DNA from: Bacillota bacterium
GTDB taxonomy: Bacteria > Bacillota > Clostridia > Lachnospirales > Lachnospiraceae
Assembly (NCBI GenBank): GCA_023435505.1
Contig: JAEYRR010000011.1
Span: forward strand, 1 to 6,686
Reading direction: 5' to 3'
Length of the DNA: 6,686 bases
Numbering within the stretch: position 1 is the first letter of the stretch; each line of letters begins with the position of its first letter. The notes beneath the pieces were generated by a model. It had not been told where the DNA came from. It searched no databases and was given only the letters and a program-made list of their open reading frames with translations. Made by a program: the position numbers and the translations under genes. Shown piece after piece: positions 1 to 5,911 of this stretch.

Positions 1-2915
1 TTCAGATACGCTTGCACCAGTTTCTTATTGGATGGATGATGGTAATAGGAAGCAAATACCTCATAGGATCGCAACAACAGACTTTCACTAAATAACATCT
101 GGCCAAGAAGTCTCTCTTCAATCTCAGTTGTCTCCAATTTCATATCTAAAGCGCTTTTCCACAATTCGAATAGATGTTGGGTAGACTGCTGGTAATGATC
201 TACTAGATACTGTAAGATACCTCTGCTGGCCTTATTTTTCTCATAGATAAAGTAGCATAAACTAAGCATCAGTTCAGGATAAGGGACATTTCTTCTTTCC
301 AATAAGATACCGGCTAATTTCACAAGTCTCTTGATTGCAATCTGCTCATACCCGTACAAATGAATCGCTTCATAGGCTTCCTCTATCAAATCCCGCATAA
401 TCATATATTCGATTACCTTGCATCGTTCCTTTTTATCTATAATTGACATATCCAAGGTTCGAAGATATTCCTCTAGCTTCTCCATGTTGTTCATGCTATA
501 GTAATACTCAATCATTTCCACATACGCATAGCTTTTATAGGTTAAGCTGACCTCTTCTGACTCTAACAGTCGGTTTTGGATAAAAAATCCTTCTCTTTCC
601 TTCTTCTCTGCACTACTCAAAGTCTGGTTCATATGGAGCAACAGTTTTATATCCTGTTTATTCTTCTGATAGCAAGCCTCCATAAGGCCCTGATTATGGA
701 ATAAGGCATTCAATGTATAGGAGGTAGAGGCAATATATCGATTCTCCTTCTCATCATATAGAAAGATGTTGACATTGTCCGTTAGCAGGGTAATGAATGC
801 TCTTCCATCTACGAGTGGTACAATTTCCTCCTGATTCAGTTCACTATGGTTAACGATAACTCCACACATTTTCTGATTGGAACAGATAATTTCATACTGG
901 AACAACACAGCCGGTATCTGGTTACATACTATCTCATCCAGGTTGCTCCCTGTGAACATGTCCTCATAAAGTACAGCCAGATTGGCATTAATCCAGTTCT
1001 TCTCCAGCATTCTTCTACTAAACGTCTCCATCTGCTTGCGATAAGTATTGTAAATGGAAGGTAACACCTCTTTATGCTTAATTATATAGGCAAAAAGAAA
1101 CGCTTTCTTCGCATCTGTCAGATTATTGTTATAGATAAAATACAGAAGCACCGAATGATCCATCTGAATTCCTGATGTTTCATCCATGGCATAAATGTAA
1201 TACTCATATAATTGTGTAATCTTTAACTGTTTTTCCACACCTAACTTATACCACTTAAAATACTTGGTATCCGTCATCTGCCCGCTTATTAACATACGAC
1301 AGATTGTCTGTAAACACTCATTAGTTGGATATTGTCCATAAAGCACACAAAGATCGTAATAAAGCTTTTTATCAAAGCCTTTGGTTCTGGAGCACATAAA
1401 GACATACTGCTCTGCCAGATCACTCTTAAAGCAGCCATGATGAATTCCCCAATGAATAATAGAACGTTCCAGCTCATCTGCCTTCATTAACAACTCAGGC
1501 TCCTGATTATAGCACATACAGGCCTCAAAATAGAGAACTGGACTCTTTACTCCTGCATCAAACTGTTCCCTAAGAGCCTGTAACTTAAGACTGGTGTCCT
1601 CCTCATATTTCTTATCCAGATACAGAAGGTACCACAGAAGTTTCCAATCCTTAGTCTCCTTCTGATAATACTCCTCGATGATTTCAACGGCTTTACTAAT
1701 ATCCTCAATTCTCTTGGTATAAAGAGCATTCAGATACAGATACGCCAGGTACAAGCTTACAGATTCATCAAGCAGATCCTTTTCATGTCCAACAAAAGCA
1801 TCCATCAGTTTACGGAGCTTTTCATTTTTGCCGGATACCATATAATAATGGGCAGTCCATAGCTGTTCGACTGTAGATGGAGCAATGGCTGTAAGATTTG
1901 TCAGAACTGCTTCCAAGCTATCCTCATACTCCGGCTTAGATAATCTATTCAAACGAAAATCCATATAATTTTTTACAAGTAGCGCAGTATACTTTGCCTT
2001 TTTATGTCGTAGGCGACGTTCCAAATCAGCTTCTAGACTGACTGTCGCCCGATTTACCTCTATAGTAATCTCTATGGTCTGATACACAGAAGATATATAA
2101 ATATGACCTACATTGACTCCTTTTTTCAAACGAGCGGCATCTACCATATACTCTAAAGGATAGCTGTCCATCACAAATCTATCAGTCCAGATATATTTAT
2201 GCTCAGGAATAATAAAATCCACATCAGACCAGACACGATACTCTTTGTACCCCCACTGGTCCTTGGTTAGTATAATCTTATCCCGAAAGCTTTTATTAAT
2301 TTCATCATATTTTATACTGGTTGGATTAGCAGTTAAATTAATGGCCATCTTTTTATGAATTGCTATTAAGAATTCTTCCAAGGCCTGACTGGTAGAAGGG
2401 CTTTTAATTAGACCGTCATAAAGACTCTGATATTTTTCCTGATTCGCCAGAATAATACGCTTAAAATCTGCCGACTTAAAAATATGTACGGCCTGTGACC
2501 AATCAGTTTTAGCCAAATTAGTAAGATGAAACAAATCCTTTACTCTTCCTAAGGAACTTTCAAAATAAGGGGCTTCCAAATTCACTTCATAAGGCATGGT
2601 TAGTTCACCAAAGTTAGTGACGATAGTCAATACCCCTACCTTATGAGAGTTTTCCTTTGTAACATTATCAGCACAATAGGTAAAGTTTATGGTAGCCTCT
2701 TCACCGGTAAAGGTAGGTTTCTCCAATTTAAAGTTCTCATCAGAAGAGTATAAAACCCCCTTCATATAGGCATGGTCACTATTGCTTACTACAAAAGAAC
2801 CACTATAACTCTTCCCTAATTCTACAGTGAATTCCAGAGCTTCCGTGGACAAGAATATTTTAGGCACTTCCCACTGGTAAATTTCTTTTGCTACCTGGCT
2901 AATTTTCTCATTCAT
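1..2915 (-). CDS. DUF5717-family large protein, N-terminal part (C-terminus beyond window)
   Basis: One uninterrupted reading frame runs from ATG at 2915-2913 to the left edge, about 971 codons without a stop, so the C-terminus is missing. The start MNEKISQVAKEIYQWEVP, then a beta-rich segment (about residues 20-110, with GSFVVSNSDHAYMKGVLYSS), then APYFESSLGRVKDLFHLTNL near residue 112 match my recollection of the DUF5717 family, proteins of roughly 1,100-1,200 residues in Lachnospiraceae with no known function. A second beta-rich stretch ends near residue 290. The rest is helical, rich in Leu, Tyr, Glu and Lys with recurring helix pairs, which suggests TPR-like or alpha-solenoid repeats. 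I see no signal peptide, membrane segment or catalytic motif, so a cytoplasmic scaffold role is plausible but inferred. The ribosome binding site is unusual: GGGGGC at 2930-2925, 9 bases before the ATG, can pair with CCUCC of 16S rRNA using one G-U wobble. The gene is divergent from the CobD-like gene. Confidence 0.85.
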   Translation of the reverse strand, partial: MNEKISQVAKEIYQWEVPKIFLSTEALEFTVELGKSYSGSFVVSNSDHAYMKGVLYSSDENFKLEKPTFTGEEATINFTYCADNVTKENSHKVGVLTIVTNFGELTMPYEVNLEAPYFESSLGRVKDLFHLTNLAKTDWSQAVHIFKSADFKRIILANQEKYQSLYDGLIKSPSTSQALEEFLIAIHKKMAINLTANPTSIKYDEINKSFRDKIILTKDQWGYKEYRVWSDVDFIIPEHKYIWTDRFVMDSYPLEYMVDAARLKKGVNVGHIYISSVYQTIEITIEVNRATVSLEADLERRLRHKKAKYTALLVKNYMDFRLNRLSKPEYEDSLEAVLTNLTAIAPSTVEQLWTAHYYMVSGKNEKLRKLMDAFVGHEKDLLDESVSLYLAYLYLNALYTKRIEDISKAVEIIEEYYQKETKDWKLLWYLLYLDKKYEEDTSLKLQALREQFDAGVKSPVLYFEACMCYNQEPELLMKADELERSIIHWGIHHGCFKSDLAEQYVFMCSRTKGFDKKLYYDLCVLYGQYPTNECLQTICRMLISGQMTDTKYFKWYKLGVEKQLKITQLYEYYIYAMDETSGIQMDHSVLLYFIYNNNLTDAKKAFLFAYIIKHKEVLPSIYNTYRKQMETFSRRMLEKNWINANLAVLYEDMFTGSNLDEIVCNQIPAVLFQYEIICSNQKMCGVIVNHSELNQEEIVPLVDGRAFITLLTDNVNIFLYDEKENRYIASTSYTLNALFHNQGLMEACYQKNKQDIKLLLHMNQTLSSAEKKEREGFFIQNRLLESEEVSLTYKSYAYVEMIEYYYSMNNMEKLEEYLRTLDMSIIDKKERCKVIEYMIMRDLIEEAYEAIHLYGYEQIAIKRLVKLAGILLERRNVPYPELMLSLCYFIYEKNKASRGILQYLVDHYQQSTQHLFELWKSALDMKLETTEIEERLLGQMLFSESLLLRSYEVFASYYHHPSNKKLVQAYL

Positions 2916-2970
2916 ACAAAATCTGCCCCCAAAGTTACATACTCATTCAACATATAGTTATACATGATTT

Positions 2971-3000
2971 ATTATACCATTCCTATTCGACAACATTCAA
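2971..3000 (-). promoter_or_regulatory. Sigma-A promoter for the DUF5717 gene
   Basis: Read on the minus strand, TTGAAT (3000-2995) is followed after 18 bases by a perfect TATAAT (2976-2971). The -10 is preceded by TGG, giving an extended -10 (TGnTATAAT). The predicted start is near 2964, leaving a leader of about 48 bases before the ATG at 2915. The -35 box overlaps the outer bases of the palindrome at 2997-3016, so a protein bound there should affect this promoter. Confidence 0.7.
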
Positions 3001-3016
3001 TAGTATATACTATTGA
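2997..3016. promoter_or_regulatory. Perfect 20-bp palindrome, candidate shared operator
   Basis: TCAATAGTATATACTATTGA equals its own reverse complement over all 20 bases, and the dyad continues imperfectly outward (2995/3018, 2993/3020 and 2992/3021 also pair). It lies in the middle of the divergent intergenic region. It overlaps the -35 of the DUF5717 promoter and abuts the candidate -35 of the CobD-like gene. Its centre (3006.5) is about 42 bases upstream of the predicted DUF5717 start and about 46 bases upstream of the predicted start on the other side. Perfect dyads of this size in promoter regions usually bind homodimeric regulators. The cognate regulator is not in the window. Being symmetric with no loop and no T-tract, it is not a terminator. 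Confidence 0.6.
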
Positions 3017-3017
3017 T

Positions 3018-3046
3018 TTTTCACAAAAAATCTGCCATTATATAAC
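3018..3046 (+). promoter_or_regulatory. Candidate sigma-A promoter for the CobD-like gene
   Basis: TATAAC (3041-3046) is a 5/6 match to the -10 consensus. The best-spaced -35 is TTTTCA (3018-3023), only 4/6, with a 17-base spacer. TTGATT at 3013-3018 is a better -35 by sequence, but its spacing to TATAAC is 22 bases. The predicted start near 3053 gives a leader of about 37 bases. The weak -35 beside the palindrome is what one would expect of an activator-dependent promoter, but that is inference. Confidence 0.4.
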
Positions 3047-3074
3047 TTAATAATTATATTACTTGAGTATTCAC

Positions 3075-3083
3075 AAGGAAGGG
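3075..3083 (+). promoter_or_regulatory. Ribosome binding site that sets the start of the CobD-like gene
   Basis: AAGGAAGGG lies 6 bases before the ATG at 3090. It argues for ATG 3090 rather than the in-frame TTG at 3063. TTG 3063 lies upstream of this site and would add nine residues (MSIHKEGII) that have no counterpart in the CobD family. Confidence 0.8.
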
Positions 3084-3089
3084 ATAATA

Positions 3090-4193
3090 ATGATTAAACA
3101 TTCAGATCATTTTCACGGTAGTGATTTAGAGAAAATAGAAAAAATATATGGTATCAAGCAGGAGAACATTACTTCTTTTAGTGCAAATGTCAATCCCCTT
3201 GGTATCTCATTTCTTCTTAAAGAGACACTTTCCAGTAAAATTGATGCCATTACTTCTTATCCTGATAGAGAATATACTTCTCTAAGAAAATGTATAGGTA
3301 ATTATGTCAATATCGATTACAACAATATCATTGTGGGAAATGGTTCAACTGAGCTAATTTCTCTGTTTATTCAAATCAGAAATCCAAAGAAAGCTCTGAT
3401 GGTAGGCCCTACTTATTCGGAATATGAACGGGAGGTATCCTTAGGTGGTGGGCGTACCCACTATTATAGGTTAAAAGAAGAGGAAAACTTTGAGCTGGAT
3501 ATTGAGGACTTAAACAAATCCCTGAATCAAGATGTGGATCTGCTTGTAATATGTAATCCAAACAACCCTACCTCCTCAGTCATTACGAGGAAAGAAATGC
3601 GTAAAATTCTGGATACCTGTAAACAGAAAGGGATCTATGTGATGGTGGATGAGACCTATGTGGAATTTGATACTGATATGGATGCAATTACCTCTATCCC
3701 GCTTACAGAGTATTATAATAATTTGATTATCTTACGAGGAACCTCTAAGTTTTTTGCTGCACCAGGGCTCCGCCTAGGATATGCTGTCTGTGGTAATGGA
3801 GATTTAGTGAAGGAAATTGTAAAACGTCAGAATCCATGGACGATTAGTTCCCTTGCAGCAATTGCCGGAGAGATTATGTTTACCGATCAGGACTATATGA
3901 ACAAAACCAGAGTGTTAATCAATACAGAAAGGGACAGAATTCTTGCTAAGCTTAGGACCTGCCCATTTATTAAAGTTTTTCCTGCCCATGCTAATTTTGT
4001 ATTATTTAAAATCTTACGAGATGATGTTACCTCAGAGAAACTTTTCGATATAGCTATCCGTAAAGGTCTTATGATTCGAGACTGTTCCAACTTTCCATTT
4101 TTAGATAATCGATATATTCGCTTCTGCTTTATGTCACCAGAGAAAAATGACGAATTAGTGGACGCACTTTTAGAAACATTGAATAAGCACTGA
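3090..4193 (+). CDS. CobD-like PLP-dependent decarboxylase/aminotransferase (fold type I)
   Basis: A complete 367-residue enzyme, the usual length for the CobD/HisC branch of class I/II aminotransferases. The N-terminus has the CobD signature HG(S)...FSANVNPLG (residues 9-38). Next come SYPD (56-59), GNGSTELI (83-90; PLP phosphate loop), CNPNNPTS (155-162), VDETYVEF (186-193; Asp187 for the pyridine nitrogen, Tyr190 for O3'), and TSKFFAAPGLRLGY (218-231) with Lys220 as the Schiff-base lysine and Arg228 nearby. LMIRDCSNFPFLDNRYIRF (327-345) closely follows the CobD C-terminal motif, and Arg344 should bind the substrate carboxylate. CobD makes (R)-1-amino-2-propanol phosphate from L-threonine phosphate for cobalamin synthesis; HisC transaminates histidinol phosphate. 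The overall motifs favour CobD, but DETYVEF is HisC-like and no cobalamin or histidine gene is adjacent, so the substrate is unresolved. Expected to be cytoplasmic. It is monocistronic, divergent from the DUF5717 gene and convergent with the chemoreceptor gene. Confidence 0.88.
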   Translation: MIKHSDHFHGSDLEKIEKIYGIKQENITSFSANVNPLGISFLLKETLSSKIDAITSYPDREYTSLRKCIGNYVNIDYNNIIVGNGSTELISLFIQIRNPKKALMVGPTYSEYEREVSLGGGRTHYYRLKEEENFELDIEDLNKSLNQDVDLLVICNPNNPTSSVITRKEMRKILDTCKQKGIYVMVDETYVEFDTDMDAITSIPLTEYYNNLIILRGTSKFFAAPGLRLGYAVCGNGDLVKEIVKRQNPWTISSLAAIAGEIMFTDQDYMNKTRVLINTERDRILAKLRTCPFIKVFPAHANFVLFKILRDDVTSEKLFDIAIRKGLMIRDCSNFPFLDNRYIRFCFMSPEKNDELVDALLETLNKH

Positions 4194-4196
4194 AAA

Positions 4197-4226
4197 TAAG
4201 GGCTGGTGTCATATCACCAGCCCTTA
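4197..4226. terminator. Hairpin terminator between convergent genes
   Basis: TAAGGGCTGGTG (4197-4208) and CACCAGCCCTTA (4215-4226) form a perfect 12-bp stem with a 6-base loop. It starts 3 bases after the CobD-like stop codon and lies 10 bases beyond the chemoreceptor stop codon. On the minus strand the stem is followed by TTTTC, a short T-tract. On the plus strand it is followed only by CCTATATGTATTATTG. It therefore probably serves both genes, with the better tract for the chemoreceptor transcript. Confidence 0.8.
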
Positions 4227-4236
4227 CCTATATGTA

Positions 4237-5697
4237 TTATTGATTTACTTGACTTGCCAATTTGATAGATGTCTGATTAATCTCTCCTACTGCTAGATTC
4301 AATTGATCAAAGGATGCAGATTGACTCGTAATGGAACTTGAAATCGACTGAATCATAGAGCTATTCTCTTCAGACATAGCAACTACACTTTCTAACTCAT
4401 TTAACATATCAGTAAATTCACTTCTTACCTTTTTAATAATGTTGAACTCTTTATTAATAGTTTTCTGAGATGTTACCGAACTCTCGCTAATAGATTCCAT
4501 ACAATTTAAAAGATTTGATAAATTCTCATTACCAATAGCGACAGAGGAAGCACCCTCTGTAACATTACTAGCTACTTCTTCGATGATTTTACTTAATGTA
4601 TTTAGGATAATATGTACATTCTCAGATGCCGTTTTACTCTGTTCAGAGAGATTACGTATTTCATTGGCAACTACTGCAAATCCATGTCCATGCTCCCCTG
4701 CTCTAGCTGCTTCAATGCTGGCATTAAGAGATAACAGATTTGTCTGAGAGGCAATACTATTAATTTCATCTAAAATTTCTGATATTTTCTTCGTTTCTAC
4801 AAGAAGTTGGTTTGTGGAGGTTAATGCAGTAGAAATCGTGGATTCAATTTTTTCCATAGAACTTTTTGCTTCATCCCCACCAGCAGTTCCTTCCATAACA
4901 TTTTTGATTACATTCTGGTAGTTTTCATTCAGTTCATTAGCCAAATAATAGTTATCCTCAATATGTTCTTTAGAACTATTGATTCGTTCATTAAGTACAT
5001 TCAATGATTTGGCTGTATCGTCTACAACACTTGCCATCTGCTCTGCAGATTCAGAGATAACCCTTGTCTCTGTTGTAAGATTGGAAAATTGTTCTGAGGT
5101 ATCAGCAATAGCCTTATTTAAGGATACTGAAATGTCGCGAACTATTTCACCATTTTTCTTAATGAGCTGCTGTTGCTCTTCTGCTTTCTTCGTGTTTTCC
5201 TCCGCCTGCTTAACGGAAGATTGACCTCTTATAGTAGTAATAAATAACATCGCAGTCAATGCCAAGTAAGAAAACAGCATAATTGGCGCCATATCGGTGG
5301 ATATCTTATTTCCAGTAATAAAAACTGGATCTACAACTAATGCTATAATATTCATTGTCATAACAACTACGGTAAAGAATATAAGAATAACTTTATCGAA
5401 ATATAAAGTTGCCACTCCTATACATATGAATGATAAGATAAATGCATTATCGCTTCCACCTTCCAATGTGGAGATTAGTAATGGTAAGCTACCAGAAATA
5501 CTAGAAATAAGAATTCCCTTAGGCCGATCAGATAATGGAACAAAGAATAAAACAGTCGATATAATAGCCACCCCAAGTATAAATAAACTAGCAGAAATAC
5601 TAAAGCCTCCATCTTGGAGTACAAATAATTTAAATACTTCAATCAGAACAACCATAACCCAAATTGCAATAACATTCACACGGTGAACAAATCTCAT
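4237..5697 (-). CDS. Methyl-accepting chemotaxis protein with six membrane spans, no HAMP
   Basis: A complete 486-residue chemoreceptor. About 156 N-terminal residues form six predicted membrane helices (roughly 6-26, 33-53, 61-77, 84-100, 103-122, 136-156). Charged loops follow the positive-inside rule (MRFVHR, SDRPKG, FDK and RGQSSVK inside), which puts the signalling domain in the cytoplasm. Outer loops are very short, so there is no periplasmic-type ligand domain; sensing is probably within the membrane or via a partner. A charged Gln/Glu/Lys linker (about 160-185) stands where HAMP would be; I cannot recognise a HAMP. The hairpin tip is clear: [20 protein letters not shown] (315-334), then [20 protein letters not shown]. 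Glu329, Arg332 and Glu335 are kept, and His338 replaces the common Arg of GRGF. The C-terminal arm of about 151 residues suits the 44-heptad class (estimate). It lacks a CheR-binding pentapeptide. It should control CheA via CheW and so flagellar motion; no che or fli genes are nearby. Confidence 0.93.
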   Translation of the reverse strand: MRFVHRVNVIAIWVMVVLIEVFKLFVLQDGGFSISASLFILGVAIISTVLFFVPLSDRPKGILISSISGSLPLLISTLEGGSDNAFILSFICIGVATLYFDKVILIFFTVVVMTMNIIALVVDPVFITGNKISTDMAPIMLFSYLALTAMLFITTIRGQSSVKQAEENTKKAEEQQQLIKKNGEIVRDISVSLNKAIADTSEQFSNLTTETRVISESAEQMASVVDDTAKSLNVLNERINSSKEHIEDNYYLANELNENYQNVIKNVMEGTAGGDEAKSSMEKIESTISTALTSTNQLLVETKKISEILDEINSIASQTNLLSLNASIEAARAGEHGHGFAVVANEIRNLSEQSKTASENVHIILNTLSKIIEEVASNVTEGASSVAIGNENLSNLLNCMESISESSVTSQKTINKEFNIIKKVRSEFTDMLNELESVVAMSEENSSMIQSISSSITSQSASFDQLNLAVGEINQTSIKLASQVNQ

Positions 5698-5704
5698 GGC
5701 TAAT

Positions 5705-5712
5705 CTCTCCTC
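5705..5712 (-). promoter_or_regulatory. Ribosome binding site of the chemoreceptor gene
   Basis: On the minus strand GAGGAGAG (5712-5705) precedes the ATG at 5697. The AGGAG core ends 9 bases upstream. This supports the start giving MRFVHRVN, a short basic N-terminus ahead of the first membrane helix. Confidence 0.8.
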
Positions 5713-5740
5713 ATCTTTTATTTATAGTAAATTTTTTTGT

Positions 5741-5767
5741 ATATCGTCATATATTTTATAAAATTTA
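5741..5767 (-). promoter_or_regulatory. Sigma-28 (SigD/FliA-type) motility promoter for the chemoreceptor
   Basis: On the minus strand TAAATTTT begins at 5767, and GACGATAT lies at 5748-5741, with exactly 15 bases between TAAA and GACGATAT. The known motility-sigma consensus is TAAA-N15-GCCGATAA (GCCGATAT in Bacillus). The -35 TAAA is perfect, and the -10 differs from the Bacillus form at one base. The predicted start near 5734 gives a leader of about 37 bases. Chemoreceptor genes are classic members of this regulon, so the location adds support. Confidence 0.75.
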
Positions 5768-5781
5768 TTGATAAAAGTCAA
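5753..5781 (-). promoter_or_regulatory. Overlapping sigma-A promoter for the chemoreceptor
   Basis: On the minus strand TTGACT (5781-5776, 5/6) is followed after 17 bases by TAAAAT (5758-5753, 5/6). Its -10 lies inside the spacer of the sigma-28 promoter, so the two polymerase forms could not bind together. In such AT-rich DNA a chance match is possible, but the spacing is ideal. Confidence 0.55.
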
Positions 5782-5785
5782 TAAA
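5764..5785. repeat. 8-bp inverted repeat at the chemoreceptor promoter
   Basis: TTTATTGA (5764-5771) and TCAATAAA (5778-5785) are perfect reverse complements separated by TAAAAG. The left arm contains the TAAA of the sigma-28 promoter, and the right arm overlaps the sigma-A -35. A dimeric regulator bound here would cover both. It could instead be a chance dyad in AT-rich sequence. Confidence 0.4.
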
Positions 5786-5857
5786 ATCCATTTATGGTGC
5801 TTTTTGCTACTTTCTTGTTAAGATTCGCGGTTTTTTGTGTAATTCTGTAGTGCTAGC

Positions 5858-5901
5858 ATAAAAAAGGAAGCTTTACACCTTTCGGAATAAAACCTCCTTT
5901 T
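5858..5901 (-). terminator. Intrinsic terminator of purA
   Basis: On the minus strand AAAAGGAGGTTTTA (5901-5888) pairs with TAAAGCTTCCTTTT (5875-5862) over 14 positions with two G-U wobbles. The 12-base loop can itself close as CC-GAAA-GG. The 3' arm runs into TTTTTTA. It begins 10 bases after the purA stop codon. It should separate purA from the chemoreceptor gene downstream on the same strand, which has its own promoters. The remaining bases 5786-5857 show no gene or clear site. Confidence 0.85.
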
Positions 5902-5911
5902 CCTGCTACTA

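Noticed and set aside
846..1064. Short open frames opposite or within the DUF5717 gene (846-1064 plus; 1289-1477 and 1547-1729 minus)
   Set aside because: They overlap a continuous, family-matching frame of about 971 codons, have no supporting ribosome binding site that I can see, and encode no recognisable protein.
3037..3060. Second dyad (ATATAA 3040-3045 with TTATAT 3054-3059) upstream of the CobD-like gene
   Set aside because: Only six bases per arm, all A/T, in very AT-rich sequence; this is likely chance and mostly reflects the -10 region.
3063..3089. TTG at 3063 as the start of the CobD-like gene
   Set aside because: It lies upstream of the AAGGAAGGG ribosome binding site, which is ideally placed for ATG 3090. 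The extra nine residues match nothing in the CobD family, and the TTG falls only about 10 bases from the predicted transcript start.
2916..3089. A riboswitch (for example cobalamin) in the leader of the CobD-like gene
   Set aside because: The predicted leader is only about 37 bases, with no conserved riboswitch elements, so there is no room for one.
3893..4090. Minus-strand frames at 3893-4090 and 5920-6114
   Set aside because: They are out-of-frame shadows of the CobD-like gene and of purA respectively, both with strong family motifs.
4979..5686. Plus-strand frames at 4979-5224 and 5297-5686, opposite the chemoreceptor gene
   Set aside because: They are antisense shadows. The 129-residue product is low-complexity Ile/Thr-rich, the mirror of the membrane helices encoded on the other strand.
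5698..5911. A purA-chemoreceptor operon
   Set aside because: Although on the same strand, the genes are 214 bases apart, with a strong intrinsic terminator after purA and independent promoters before the chemoreceptor.
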